DNA of 64,000 nucleotides from Roseateles sp. SL47. GTDB taxonomy: Bacteria > Pseudomonadota > Gammaproteobacteria > Burkholderiales > Burkholderiaceae_C. Positions 8,327 to 16,987 of the stretch are shown here, piece after piece. A model generated the notes under the pieces. The model was given only the letters and a program-made list of their open reading frames with translations. It searched no databases and was not told the DNA's origin. The stretch spans positions 1,302,001 to 1,366,000 of the forward strand of contig NZ_CP113068.1 in assembly GCF_026625885.1 (NCBI RefSeq), written 5' to 3'. The translations under genes were made by a program, and so were the position numbers. The stretch's first letter is position 1; each line of letters opens with the position of its first letter.

Positions 8327-9316
8327 TCAGTCAAAGCGCCTGATCCATTTGAGGGTCTCTTCTCGTTTGTTGAGGTCCTTCGGGACGCGGAACAGTCCTT
8401 CGTCGTAATCCTCGAATCGGACAGGTCGGGTGAAACGTGCCGCGAGTCGGTATTCCGCGGGAATGTCGTTGGCATGCGTATCCCCCAGGCGCGGCGTCGG
8501 CCCGGCCTGGATCACGACGCCGCCGTCGTATGAGTGCAGCGTGCATGCAGGCTCCAGGGCCTGTCGCATCGTTGCTAGACCACCCAGTTGTGCCACGAGG
8601 TCGTCGCCCAATGCCGTCAGCCAGTTGACGGACTTGATCCGGTTGTGTACCTCTCTTACTTCCGCCGTGAATTCGATCGTGCTCGGAAAATCGAAGCCCG
8701 GGAATCGTGTCATGAGTTGCAGGGCGTAGACGCTGTTCTGCTCCATGCCTGGGCAGACGATGATGGCAAAACCCGCAGAGCCGTGAAGCGGTTGGAAGCG
8801 TTGGCACCAGTTCAGGAAATGCTCGCGCAGGATTGAGGTGTGGAGCTCTCCCGTTCTCGAGGCCAGCGGCATGCTTGCATCAAAGGCAGACGGGCGCTGA
8901 TCTCCGACGCGGCTCATCAACAGATTCGCTTGGTAATGAGGGACGTCGTCGTTCGGCAGCCCGATGTCGACGCGACCGAACAATGCGCCTGAGCAGCCCG
9001 ACTCCGGTGGATGGCGCTCCATGTCTGATTCAATCATGGAACGCGGATCACCTTTGAATCGCTTTGTTCGCTTCGTATCGCGTGGCAGGAACTCGTTGAC
9101 CTGATCGGGAAACATCGACCAGAAGTCCTGCAGGAAATCTGCGGCGTACCCTCGTAACACCGATCGATCTACGTTAGGCAGATAAAGCTCCGCGCCTAGC
9201 CCGAACTTGGCTGCAGGCCCGGCCTTTGGATCTGCGTAGGGCAGATGAATGCGGTCCAGAACAGTCGCGCCGCCGTTCGCCTCAACCAATTGGGCAATGG
9301 TGTCTTGGGTTGTCAT
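8327..9316 (-). CDS. Type VI secretion immunity protein, DUF3396 (TsiV-like) family, copy 1
   Basis: A 329-residue paralogue of the protein at 7168-8157, immediately downstream (26 nt) of the PAAR-like nuclease effector, so this is the likely cognate immunity protein. It shows the same DUF3396 landmarks (WCQRFQPLHGSAGFAIIV, RFPGFDFPST, LGDDLVAQLGG). The N-terminal half differs from copy 2 in scattered substitutions across the domain, as expected when two immunity proteins recognise different toxin variants; the C-terminal 80 residues are the same. No signal peptide is seen, consistent with protection against a cytosolic (DNA-acting) toxin. Confidence 0.87.
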   Translation of the reverse strand: MTTQDTIAQLVEANGGATVLDRIHLPYADPKAGPAAKFGLGAELYLPNVDRSVLRGYAADFLQDFWSMFPDQVNEFLPRDTKRTKRFKGDPRSMIESDMERHPPESGCSGALFGRVDIGLPNDDVPHYQANLLMSRVGDQRPSAFDASMPLASRTGELHTSILREHFLNWCQRFQPLHGSAGFAIIVCPGMEQNSVYALQLMTRFPGFDFPSTIEFTAEVREVHNRIKSVNWLTALGDDLVAQLGGLATMRQALEPACTLHSYDGGVVIQAGPTPRLGDTHANDIPAEYRLAARFTRPVRFEDYDEGLFRVPKDLNKREETLKWIRRFD

Positions 9317-9342
9317 GTCGGTAGTTAAAGGTGTGCGGGTAA

Positions 9343-10392
9343 TCAGGGAACAGGAACGAGGTTACGGGGAGGGAAGAGTCGTGATACTTCAGAAACGAAG
9401 AAGAACGCTACAAGTGCTCCCCCAGCGAGCTTGATACCGGTGGACTGCTCCAGCGCCTGGCCGAACTTATCCAGCATGCCCTCTTTTTTCTCGACCGGAG
9501 CCATCACAGGGGACGGTTGTTTTGGCGGATTGTTGTCATCGTCGCAGTCGCACTTGTCCTCCACGCGAAACTCCTCAAAGCCATCGCGTGACCCGGTATG
9601 CCTGTCTGCAATATCGCGGTAGTCCCGACCCGCATCTCGTGAAAGTGGGTCATCCCCAAACTTCATATCGATGATCTTGGTCGGTTTCCCATCCTGACCA
9701 AGCTGCACCACGTCCAGCCGTCGCGAGTCGGGCCGAATGAAGTTAGACGTCGGCAACCCCGGATTTGACTTGCTTCCAATCATGTCCCACCCGGAACCCC
9801 GGTCATAGGGCACTTCCCGCCACATCTTGGCGTCTGGCTTCGGATAGCGTCCGTTGTAATGCGCCTCGTCGATCTTCTTGCGCACACAGTCCTGGAACGT
9901 CTGCCCCTGGGTCATCGACCCCTTCTGCGACAGACACTGGCACGCCATGCGGCAGAGCTCGTCATAGAAGTCCTGATCCGACTGCGGCAGATCGCGCTGT
10001 TTGAGCCCGGCCATGTTCACCGTGTTGCGGTGATTCATGAACATCTTGTCGGTCAGGCGACAGGCCGCCTTCCCTTCGAAGAAGACGTCGAAGCTGTGGG
10101 TGATCCACTCGGCCTCGGCCTTGTGGGTGCCGGAGGCAACGCCACCCATGCTGCCGGCCTCGTCGTAGACGCTTTTGTGAAACTGACTGCCGTACTTCGC
10201 GATGCTCATGTGGCCATCGGCGAAAACACTGGTCGTGCCTTTGACCAGATCGCGGGAGTAAGCCTCGTTGCGATACGGCAGCGGCAGGCCCTTGTCGGGC
10301 GTCTTGCAAACGTCCGGCAAGGTGTTGAGGGTCACGCCACCGCTGCCCTTGTGGCAGAGCGTCAGCCCGTTGATGTTGATGCTTACCGCCAT
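9343..10392 (-). CDS. PAAR-like (DUF4150) T6SS effector with PD-(D/E)xK-type nuclease domain
   Basis: A 349-residue protein. Residues 1-125 are a DUF4150 PAAR-like tip domain (INGLTLCHKGSGGV, TPDKGLPLPYRNEAYS, CRLTDKMFMNHRNT). A Cys-rich linker follows, then residues about 185-280 with RRLDVVQLGQDGK and KIIDMKFGDD, where D227 and the D242-x-K244 pair match a PD-(D/E)xK/VRR-NUC-like nuclease core. The end carries a hydrophobic segment (ALVAFFFV) and a Pro-rich tail. PAAR-like domains sit on the VgrG spike and carry toxins into target cells. GGAGG (10400-10404) lies 7 nt before the ATG, and the gene overlaps the upstream one by 10 bp. DUF3396 immunity genes downstream fit VRR-NUC effectors (family knowledge); nuclease activity is inference. 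Confidence 0.82.
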   Translation of the reverse strand: MAVSININGLTLCHKGSGGVTLNTLPDVCKTPDKGLPLPYRNEAYSRDLVKGTTSVFADGHMSIAKYGSQFHKSVYDEAGSMGGVASGTHKAEAEWITHSFDVFFEGKAACRLTDKMFMNHRNTVNMAGLKQRDLPQSDQDFYDELCRMACQCLSQKGSMTQGQTFQDCVRKKIDEAHYNGRYPKPDAKMWREVPYDRGSGWDMIGSKSNPGLPTSNFIRPDSRRLDVVQLGQDGKPTKIIDMKFGDDPLSRDAGRDYRDIADRHTGSRDGFEEFRVEDKCDCDDDNNPPKQPSPVMAPVEKKEGMLDKFGQALEQSTGIKLAGGALVAFFFVSEVSRLFPPRNLVPVP

Positions 10393-11528
10393 GCCTGCAC
10401 CTCCAAAGGCAGATTGTTTCCGGTCCCAGCGCTGGCGAGCAGGGCCGCCCCTCGAAGGGGATCGTCCGAGCTCGACAGCACCAGGCATCCCTGCTCGGTC
10501 GCTAGTTTCGAGAGCTGATACGCCGCCATCGCGAGGTTCGCCACGCCGCTGGCGCCATGCAGGTCGCCGCTCACAAGCGCAGGCGTTTGCCGCTGCCACC
10601 CGTCACGCAGATCGGGGCCGAGACGCAGCGCCGTGAAGCCGAACTCGTCGGCCCGATAGGGTTCGCCGTTCAGGTCGGAGAAGAGCAGCCCGATCGGCGG
10701 ACGGCTGCTACCGGCCTGAGCCATCGCATTCCGCGCAGCACCTGAAAGCCCTGCGCCGACACAGGGACGCTCCCCGTGGCGATCCGTGGGCTCAAGCTCC
10801 GTCGCACAGCCCAGTAGCCGAGCCCAGGGCGGTGCACTAAAGCTGGATGGCTCAGGCGCTGTCACCAAGGCCAGGGCGGCAGCGCCTTCTCCCGGGACGC
10901 GCCCATGCGCGAGCGCACGAGGGCCCGCGGGACGATGCACGTGGGCGCCATGCAGCAGATTCTGGGCGTCCAGCCATGCAAGGGATTCAGCGTCGGTCGC
11001 CGCATCCGTGGCCAGCACGACGGCAAGGGGTTGGACCTCCCCCGACCTCGTCGACGCCTCTCGGAGCGCGTTCCGCGCCTGTTCGAGCGCAAGCAGCCCG
11101 GCAGCATGGCCGCCGCGGACCACATGCACCTTCGACCATGGCCAAAGGTCCTGTGTCATTGCCTGCCGCATGGCGGCGGGGAGGTCCGCCGGCACGCCCG
11201 GACGGTGCTCGTCGGGCAGCACCAGCCACAGCCAGCGCGGGCGATCCAACAGAGACTCCCAATGCGGCGCAAGCGCCGTTGTCAGCTGTGCGAGCGCGTG
11301 GCGCGCCAGCCAGCCCCAGCGGTGGGCATCCGGACTGCCTTCGATCCCATCTTCCGGATCTGGGAAGCTACTCACGCGGACGGGGACGCCCGCACGGTCC
11401 CGGTAACTTGGATGACGGCGCATCAGGCTCAACTGGGCACGCAACGCGGCGTCCGCCAGCGCCATGGTGGGCCCCGACGGAAAGCAGCAGGAGGCCGCCA
11501 GCAACCACAGAGGCACATCGGTGCTCAT
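10383..11528 (-). CDS. Ketosynthase-fold (thiolase-like) protein of T6SS effector cassette, catalytic Cys missing
   Basis: A 381-residue protein related to beta-ketoacyl synthases, of the type found between DUF2169 and DUF4150 genes in type VI cargo loci. The ketosynthase nucleophile motif (A-C-x-x-G-L-x-A-L) appears as RGGHAAGLLAL, with His141 where the active-site Cys would be, and the GHTxGAAG region reads SGDLHGASGVANLAMA. It is therefore unlikely to condense acyl groups and is better seen as a structural or loading factor. It starts in an ATGA overlap with the DUF2169 gene and overlaps the effector gene downstream by 10 bp, so translation is coupled throughout. Confidence 0.78.
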   Translation of the reverse strand: MSTDVPLWLLAASCCFPSGPTMALADAALRAQLSLMRRHPSYRDRAGVPVRVSSFPDPEDGIEGSPDAHRWGWLARHALAQLTTALAPHWESLLDRPRWLWLVLPDEHRPGVPADLPAAMRQAMTQDLWPWSKVHVVRGGHAAGLLALEQARNALREASTRSGEVQPLAVVLATDAATDAESLAWLDAQNLLHGAHVHRPAGPRALAHGRVPGEGAAALALVTAPEPSSFSAPPWARLLGCATELEPTDRHGERPCVGAGLSGAARNAMAQAGSSRPPIGLLFSDLNGEPYRADEFGFTALRLGPDLRDGWQRQTPALVSGDLHGASGVANLAMAAYQLSKLATEQGCLVLSSSDDPLRGAALLASAGTGNNLPLEVQAWR

Positions 11529-12589
11529 GTCGGTTCCTCGTGAGCGGCCACCCAAGCATCGCGGTCGAGCGGCCGAGCCAGCTCCTCGACGACGGTCTTG
11601 CGCAGCTCGTTCACCCGTGCGTGGCAAGGCAGTGCCATGTGATGGACGACGATCAGCCGGGGTGCATCGGTATCGAGGATCACCGTGTGGAGGACCGATC
11701 GGCTGCGCTCCTTGGGCCCCTGAGTGAACTGCGTCGTGAAAGCGAGGCTCAGCCGGAGCAGCCGGAAGTCGATATGGCCGTCCCGTGCGAAGCCTGGCGG
11801 GGTGAGGTTGAACAAGGAGACAGGCTCGCCGCCCCTCAGATATCCCGGCACCTGTTGTGCGGGCGGAGAGATCTGGAAGAACCTGGGGTCTTGGTCGACC
11901 GGAGGTAAGGGATAGCGATCACGCATCCACGCGTCATCGTGCGTGCCCGCATGACGGCTTCGCATGGGCCAATGGCTGGCAACCACGCCGACACCAGCGG
12001 TTTCAGGCTGATCGCCGGGACCAAGGATCGGATGACCTTCGACCTCCAGGTTGGGCAGCGACCTCCGGCCAGATCCGATCGAGCCCGGCCATCCCTGGCC
12101 GACAGGGTTCGCAGCCATCTGGCTGTTCATGTCGCCGGGACCACCAAACGCGCGCTCGAAAACCAGCGGCATGCGTAGGAACGGCGTGGGTGTTGATGCT
12201 GAGGCGTTTGTTGTGTTGGACTGCCAGTGGCGGTCTCCCCAGACGCGCAGGCGCCGATGCACGGGTCCGACGCTGAAACCGGCCACAAGCTGATCCACCG
12301 GACGTGGCTGCCCGTCCGCGCCAGCAGGGGCGTGGGCATGTCCGGTCAGCACAACGTCGGTCGCTGCCTTTCGCGGCCCAAAGTCGGTCTCCCAGCGAGG
12401 ACTCTCCAGCCCAGGGAAGGGCTCCGGCCCCGAACGAAGCGGCTCTTGAACAGGCGCGAGGCGAAGGGTTCCGGAAGAGAGCACGTCATAGGTCGCCTTG
12501 ACGGCAACCACCCAGACCTCGCTCCCTTCTGAATCTCGATGCCAGGCGCCATCGGCGACATAGCGCGTGCGGTTGTCGACCTGCCACAT
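11525..12589 (-). CDS. DUF2169 domain protein (T6SS effector adaptor-like)
   Basis: A 354-residue protein with the DUF2169 signature: VVAVKATYDV near residue 28, a TDFGPRKAATDVVLTGHAHAP-type stretch around residue 70, the GFSVGPVHRRLRVWGDR segment and FERAFGGP near residue 145, ending in a longer C-terminal half. DUF2169 proteins accompany PAAR-like effectors and are thought to help load them on the VgrG tip; this is family knowledge, not shown here. It sits between the small DUF6484-like gene (9 nt upstream) and the ketosynthase-like gene (ATGA overlap). Confidence 0.88.
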   Translation of the reverse strand: MWQVDNRTRYVADGAWHRDSEGSEVWVVAVKATYDVLSSGTLRLAPVQEPLRSGPEPFPGLESPRWETDFGPRKAATDVVLTGHAHAPAGADGQPRPVDQLVAGFSVGPVHRRLRVWGDRHWQSNTTNASASTPTPFLRMPLVFERAFGGPGDMNSQMAANPVGQGWPGSIGSGRRSLPNLEVEGHPILGPGDQPETAGVGVVASHWPMRSRHAGTHDDAWMRDRYPLPPVDQDPRFFQISPPAQQVPGYLRGGEPVSLFNLTPPGFARDGHIDFRLLRLSLAFTTQFTQGPKERSRSVLHTVILDTDAPRLIVVHHMALPCHARVNELRKTVVEELARPLDRDAWVAAHEEPT

Positions 12590-12598
12590 GGCGAACGC

Positions 12599-12874
12599 TC
12601 AGTTCAATTCGATTTGTCCACCGACGATGCGGTTGACCCCCTCGGCATCGCTCACGATGTACTCGCCGCGCAGGGCGATCTTGCCGTTCGGATACAAGGT
12701 GATGCTGGATTTGCCGCAGCGGATGGTGACTTGCTGACTCGCCTCGAAGATCAGTTCCTGCGGCATCAGCGCGGGCTCGGTGGTGTCGGGCGTGTGGGTG
12801 GGCGTGTGGGCGAGCGTGGCGGTGCCGGCTGGCGTCTCAGGCTTGGCAGTCGAAAGGTCAACGGAAACGGTCAC
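12599..12874 (-). CDS. Small T6SS-associated protein, DUF6484-like C-terminal domain
   Basis: A 91-residue protein with a low-complexity Thr/Pro-rich first 40 residues and a C-terminal block of short beta repeats (QVTIRCGKSSITLYPNGKI, ALRGEYIVSDAEGVNRIVGG) like the end of DUF6484 and VgrG-associated beta-prism extensions. No ATG exists at a suitable place; a GTG at 12874 is preceded by AGAAGGA with an 8-nt spacer and begins the protein as M(V)TVSVDLS. It is probably a tip extension or adaptor of the cargo complex. It is followed after 9 nt by the DUF2169 gene. Confidence 0.68.
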   Translation of the reverse strand: MTVSVDLSTAKPETPAGTATLAHTPTHTPDTTEPALMPQELIFEASQQVTIRCGKSSITLYPNGKIALRGEYIVSDAEGVNRIVGGQIELN

Positions 12875-12900
12875 AGTGCGATCCTTCTGCGGTGGACAGG

Positions 12901-14190
12901 TCAAGCGGGTCCGCCAGCCATCCAGGTGAATTGGCGAAAAGCGGGTGCGTCGGTTGGAAATGCGGGCCCTTGATGGTGGTGTTGGAGCCTCTCGGCTGCC
13001 ATCGGTCGCCATCGCAAGGGGCCACGGCGCAACACCTCGCGCCACCCGGGTGGCTCCGCCGGCAGGCCGGCGAATCGCTGATGTGTGCCGAAGGCGTCGA
13101 CGTGAACCTGCCACCAGGCCGAGAAAGCATCAGCATCTGGCCAAGGCAGATCGTCATCAGCCTCGATGGCGGGAATCGCATCGGGGGTTGAATCACGTGG
13201 GCGCCGGTCCGGCCGCTGCCCCGCCCAGCCGTCACGACCGGGATGGGATCCTGTGATCAGGCTGGCAGACGCACCTGCGACGCGTGCCAATTCTTGGTGG
13301 CGCATGGCGTGGATCAGCGTCGGAACGCCCGCAGGTTCGCCCAACCAACCCAACAACTGAACGGCCAGTCGAGGCGCTCTTGTGAACAGATCGGACAGGA
13401 GTTCGTGTGCCGCTTCTGGCTGGTGAAGAACGAGGGCCTGGGCCGCACGACTCGAGTGCTGGATTCCATTTGCGCTGGATGCAAAGGTCAGTGCTTGCAG
13501 CGTCGCGCTGACTTGTGCGGCGAGAGCTTTGTTGTCCCGAGGCGCGAGCATGACTAGGTAGTGCGCTGTCTCCATGCGTACTGCGGGGTTCGAATGCTCA
13601 AGCAGCGGTGCTAAACGGCCAGAGAGATCGCGGCGTCCGATAGCGCAGGCAAAAGCGATTGCTGCAGGAAGCAGTTGCTCATCCCACGGAGCTGCGGCCA
13701 ACTCAAGCAGTGTGGCGTTCACCAACTCGGGCATGTCGAGGCGTCGACGGGCTTCGAGTGCAAGCCGACGCTGCGGCGGCAAGGCTTTGATCGCATGGGC
13801 CAAGGCGTCCGATGCGGGAGCCCAGGCAAGCGCCGCATCAAAGGCTTCCGCATGTTCTGGGAGTCCAACACTGAGGTCGTGGCAGGTATTCAGCAGCCAC
13901 GTCTCATTGGAGACCACCGCATGCACGGTCAGGGCAAATAACTCAGCCAGCCGCAACGGCTGCTTCAGCAGGCGATGCGCATGGTCGGTGACGTCATTCC
14001 CCGCTTGGTGCAATGCGCCGAGCGCCTCCTGCGACGCCAGCATTCTGTCGTCGTAAGCGACGAGGTCGGCGACGTCGAAGTCTGGATGACTGAATCGATC
14101 GCAGCGGCGGCGCCACCCGTACCCCAACCCGTCGAGGTGATGGTCGACGAGCTTGGAAGCAGTGCTTGTGAGCGGGTGAAACGACGGCAT
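12901..14190 (-). CDS. TIGR02270 family HEAT-repeat-like protein of T6SS cargo locus
   Basis: A 429-residue, all-helical protein whose repeats of paired helices (for example ELVNATLLELAAAPWDEQLL and LLEHSNPAVRMETAHYLVML) match the TIGR02270 family, found next to DUF2169/DUF4150 genes and VgrG. Its role is unknown; the repeats suggest a scaffold for protein contacts. It is the first gene of the minus-strand cassette that continues to the immunity genes. No intact VgrG is found upstream. Confidence 0.8.
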   Translation of the reverse strand: MPSFHPLTSTASKLVDHHLDGLGYGWRRRCDRFSHPDFDVADLVAYDDRMLASQEALGALHQAGNDVTDHAHRLLKQPLRLAELFALTVHAVVSNETWLLNTCHDLSVGLPEHAEAFDAALAWAPASDALAHAIKALPPQRRLALEARRRLDMPELVNATLLELAAAPWDEQLLPAAIAFACAIGRRDLSGRLAPLLEHSNPAVRMETAHYLVMLAPRDNKALAAQVSATLQALTFASSANGIQHSSRAAQALVLHQPEAAHELLSDLFTRAPRLAVQLLGWLGEPAGVPTLIHAMRHQELARVAGASASLITGSHPGRDGWAGQRPDRRPRDSTPDAIPAIEADDDLPWPDADAFSAWWQVHVDAFGTHQRFAGLPAEPPGWREVLRRGPLRWRPMAAERLQHHHQGPAFPTDAPAFRQFTWMAGGPA

Positions 14191-15106
14191 GCGGGCGCCC
14201 GTGAACTGAATTCAGCCGACTCCAGAGACGGGTCAAAGGCCTCTTCCTGAAGATCACTTCTTGGTGTTGCGGTGAGATTACGCTGGCGCCCAAGCCTTCG
14301 CGGCTGACCAAAGTCACTTCCTGGCGACCGCGTCAGAGCAAGGCACGAACCACAGCGATGCCCGTCGGCATCGCGAGGAGTCGCAACGCAGCACGGGCGC
14401 GAAAGACGCGGTTTCGTTGCCATGAACGTGCGGGGCAGCACACGAGGCCGAGGTGAACGTGACGGAGTCGAACCGGTAACGTGCCCGTCCGGAGAACGTG
14501 GGGCCTTCCCGACCAAGGCGATCGCCGATGCCCGATGCGCTCCAGCGCTCAGTTTCCAGGGCGCGGCCGTTGGCGGCTGCAGAGCTGCGGTAGAGCTCGA
14601 GCCCCGGTCACCATCAGAATCATTGCGCCAAGGAAGATCTCCTGACGGAGCTCCTTGGACTACGAGTGCAGGCCAAGCCTGATCTTGGTCCATGCCTGCC
14701 ACCTCCCCTCAACTACGCACTTCGCCTCCGCCCTGAGTGGAGGCATGGCAGGGTGTTGCAGGGTGTTGCGAAGCGATGAGGGTGACAAACAGTACCAGGT
14801 CTTACCAACAAATTTCCATCAATCAAGCGACCAGAACTGCCTTCCGAAGTGGTTGCGGGCCGAGCCACGATAAGATTTGCCGCCAAAGGCAGGGCACCCC
14901 GAGGCGTTTGAAAACAGGGTCGACAAATGCTGTCTGCCAAGGTCTGCAGCACCGACTGTCCAGGATTTGAAGAGGTGCTGTTTTCCACGCTGGCGGTTTC
15001 CCAGAGGCTGGGTACTGCTGTTCGGGGTTGCCGACGTTCAGCATTCAGAGGGCACCCTCAACACCGACCCGCCGACCGCTCATACCCGTCGCTGCGAAAG
15101 TCAAAC
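14191..15106. other. Long gene-free interval
   Basis: More than 900 bp upstream of both the TIGR02270 gene (minus) and the OmpA-like gene (plus) with no frame that has a ribosome binding site and gene-like residues. It presumably contains both promoters. Fragmentary minus-strand readings near 14250-14550 could be decayed coding DNA, but I cannot assign them. A 10-bp tandem repeat (GGGTGTTGCA/G) lies at 14751-14770. Confidence 0.5.
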
Positions 15107-15988
15107 ATGACGCAACTTCTTCACAAAGCAAACCGACTTCTTGGCAACGCACTGCTGGCTTGGATGGTTGTCACACCATGCGGTGTAGCGGCAGCGGCGG
15201 CGGCACAGGACCACCCATTGCTGTCGGGAATGCCCGGTTACACCATTGAGAGCCGCAAGCACATCGACTTCGGCACCCTGCCCGACGCCGGTCTCATGTA
15301 TTGCGCGCCATCGAAAAAGTGCGACGCTACCAATCCCGGCTTTAGTGCAGAGGGGAAGCTGATTGCCGAAGGTGAAGTCACGGTCATTCGGTATGAAACC
15401 CAAGGCGCGGGAGGGACCTTGCCTGTTGCCAGAAGTTATGAAGCCGCTATCCGGTCCATCGGCGGACGCAAGGTGACCTGGAGTGAGGGGCACGAGGGCA
15501 CACAGATATTTCTGATAGAAAAAGACGCACGGCGCACTTGGGTGGTTCTTGAGAACTACTTCAAGTCCAACTATCGTCTGACCTACATAGAAGAAAAGCC
15601 AATGCAGCAGGTGGTCACCGCCAACCAAATGGCCAACGCCATTCGGCAACAAGGGTACGCGACGCTGTATATCGTTTTTCCCAACAACAGTGCGGCCATT
15701 CAGCCGGATGCCAAGCCTGCCATCAACGAAATTGTCGCCCTGTTGGCAACGGACAAGTCCTTGCGCCTGTCCGTCGAAGGGCATACTGACAATGTGGGCA
15801 GCGCTTCCGCCAACAAGAAGCTCTCCCAGGATCGCGCGGCGAGTGTCGTCAAAGCGCTGATCGAGGCGAAGGTGGACAGCAGCCGGCTGCAAGCCAAAGG
15901 GTGGGGCGGTGAGGCACCTATTGCAGATAACCGAAACGAAGAAGGCAGGGCAAAGAACCGCCGAGTTGAGCTCGTCAAGCTGAAGTAG
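15107..15988 (+). CDS. OmpA-family outer membrane/periplasmic protein
   Basis: A 293-residue exported protein. Residues 1-35 are a signal peptide ending in an Ala-rich stretch (GVAAAAAAQD). The middle (40-170) is a unique domain with CAPSKKC that may form a disulfide. Residues about 185-290 are an OmpA C-terminal peptidoglycan-binding domain: IVFPNNSAAIQPDAKPAI, LSVEGHTDNVGS, LSQDRAASVVKAL and NEEGRAKNRRVELV, with the Asp and Arg that bind diaminopimelate. It probably links the envelope to peptidoglycan. The ATG at 15107 gives a signal peptide; a longer in-frame start at 14927 has none. Confidence 0.9.
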   Translation: MTQLLHKANRLLGNALLAWMVVTPCGVAAAAAAQDHPLLSGMPGYTIESRKHIDFGTLPDAGLMYCAPSKKCDATNPGFSAEGKLIAEGEVTVIRYETQGAGGTLPVARSYEAAIRSIGGRKVTWSEGHEGTQIFLIEKDARRTWVVLENYFKSNYRLTYIEEKPMQQVVTANQMANAIRQQGYATLYIVFPNNSAAIQPDAKPAINEIVALLATDKSLRLSVEGHTDNVGSASANKKLSQDRAASVVKALIEAKVDSSRLQAKGWGGEAPIADNRNEEGRAKNRRVELVKLK

Positions 15989-16068
15989 GCAGCACCGCAA
16001 TCAGCCGCTGCGGCACCCACACCCATTGGGCGCAGCGTCACAACGGCGCATCGAGCCCACGCAGACCG

Positions 16069-16971
16069 ATGACATCACCCTCCAGAACTACACGCCACGT
16101 AGCACATGCTTTGCGCATCGGTGGCGCCGTTGCAGCCACCGCCGTGGTGCTGTGCATGGCGGCATGCGCGCCCGAGGCGGAGTCGTCACCCATCGGAGCT
16201 CAGGCCGGCGGGGACGGGATCATTATCGTGCGCGAGAAACGGCACGAGCACCCAGACCAATTTCTGGCTGCTGTCAAAGAGATTCAGTCTCGTTGCTTTG
16301 AGGCCAAGGCCGTTGTGGCCCAAGCGCAGGGGTGGACCTATGACCCAGCTTCCGAGCGGCTCAGCGACACCGAAATTTTCCAGCTGGACACTGAACGAAC
16401 CGCCGAGTATTTCGAGGGGAAGCGATATGCCAAAGTCGTGAGCGGTGCCCGGATGGATGTGTCCAGGATGGAGCCCATCCGCGGTGGTAGTTGCAAGCCG
16501 GTGGCGGTGCGTTTTAAGTCGGTCGAGGTTGACGACGGCAACTGCAACGTATTCCGTGTGCAATATGACGTGGCCGCCAAGACGGGCCAGCGGGAAATCT
16601 TGAAAAACGTATGTGCTGCCCCTGGAGCGCCGCCAACACAAGGAGGCGAGCCGGTCTCCGTGCCAGGGACCAGTTCGCAATGCAAGTGGACACCCAAAGT
16701 GAAGTTGGGTGCCGTGGTACTGCCGACGCCGAACGAATGCACCTTGCTGCCATCGCCGGTACATAAGGGAACGGGACGGCCGCTGGTGGCCATTCGCATG
16801 ATGCCGGACCACCTCCGCTCAGCATCCACCCCACTACCCGGCATGCAAGCCACGAGCATGTTAGGCCTGGTGACGATAGAACAGGCCGTGCAGATCAGCG
16901 TGGGCACCCGTATGCCGGACGGCACGTTCGACATGCCAGCGGACGCTGCCTCGTTTCCCTTGGCGCATTAG
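16069..16971 (+). CDS. Hypothetical lipoprotein
   Basis: A 300-residue protein with an N-terminal hydrophobic segment (about residues 17-32) ending in CMAAC, a plausible lipoprotein processing site, followed by a flexible Ser/Gly/Ala stretch. The mature part has paired cysteines (SCKPVAV, DGNCNVF, KNVCAAP, SQCKW, NECTLL), suggesting disulfides in the periplasm. I recognise no family. It follows the OmpA-like gene by 80 bp on the same strand and may be co-transcribed with it. Confidence 0.6.
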   Translation: MTSPSRTTRHVAHALRIGGAVAATAVVLCMAACAPEAESSPIGAQAGGDGIIIVREKRHEHPDQFLAAVKEIQSRCFEAKAVVAQAQGWTYDPASERLSDTEIFQLDTERTAEYFEGKRYAKVVSGARMDVSRMEPIRGGSCKPVAVRFKSVEVDDGNCNVFRVQYDVAAKTGQREILKNVCAAPGAPPTQGGEPVSVPGTSSQCKWTPKVKLGAVVLPTPNECTLLPSPVHKGTGRPLVAIRMMPDHLRSASTPLPGMQATSMLGLVTIEQAVQISVGTRMPDGTFDMPADAASFPLAH

Positions 16972-16987
16972 TCGGGCGTGAAGGACT

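Noticed and set aside
14250..14702. Possible decayed VgrG or other effector upstream of the TIGR02270 gene
   Set aside because: Short minus-strand stretches look protein-like, but I could not match a known motif in any frame, so no pseudogene is called.
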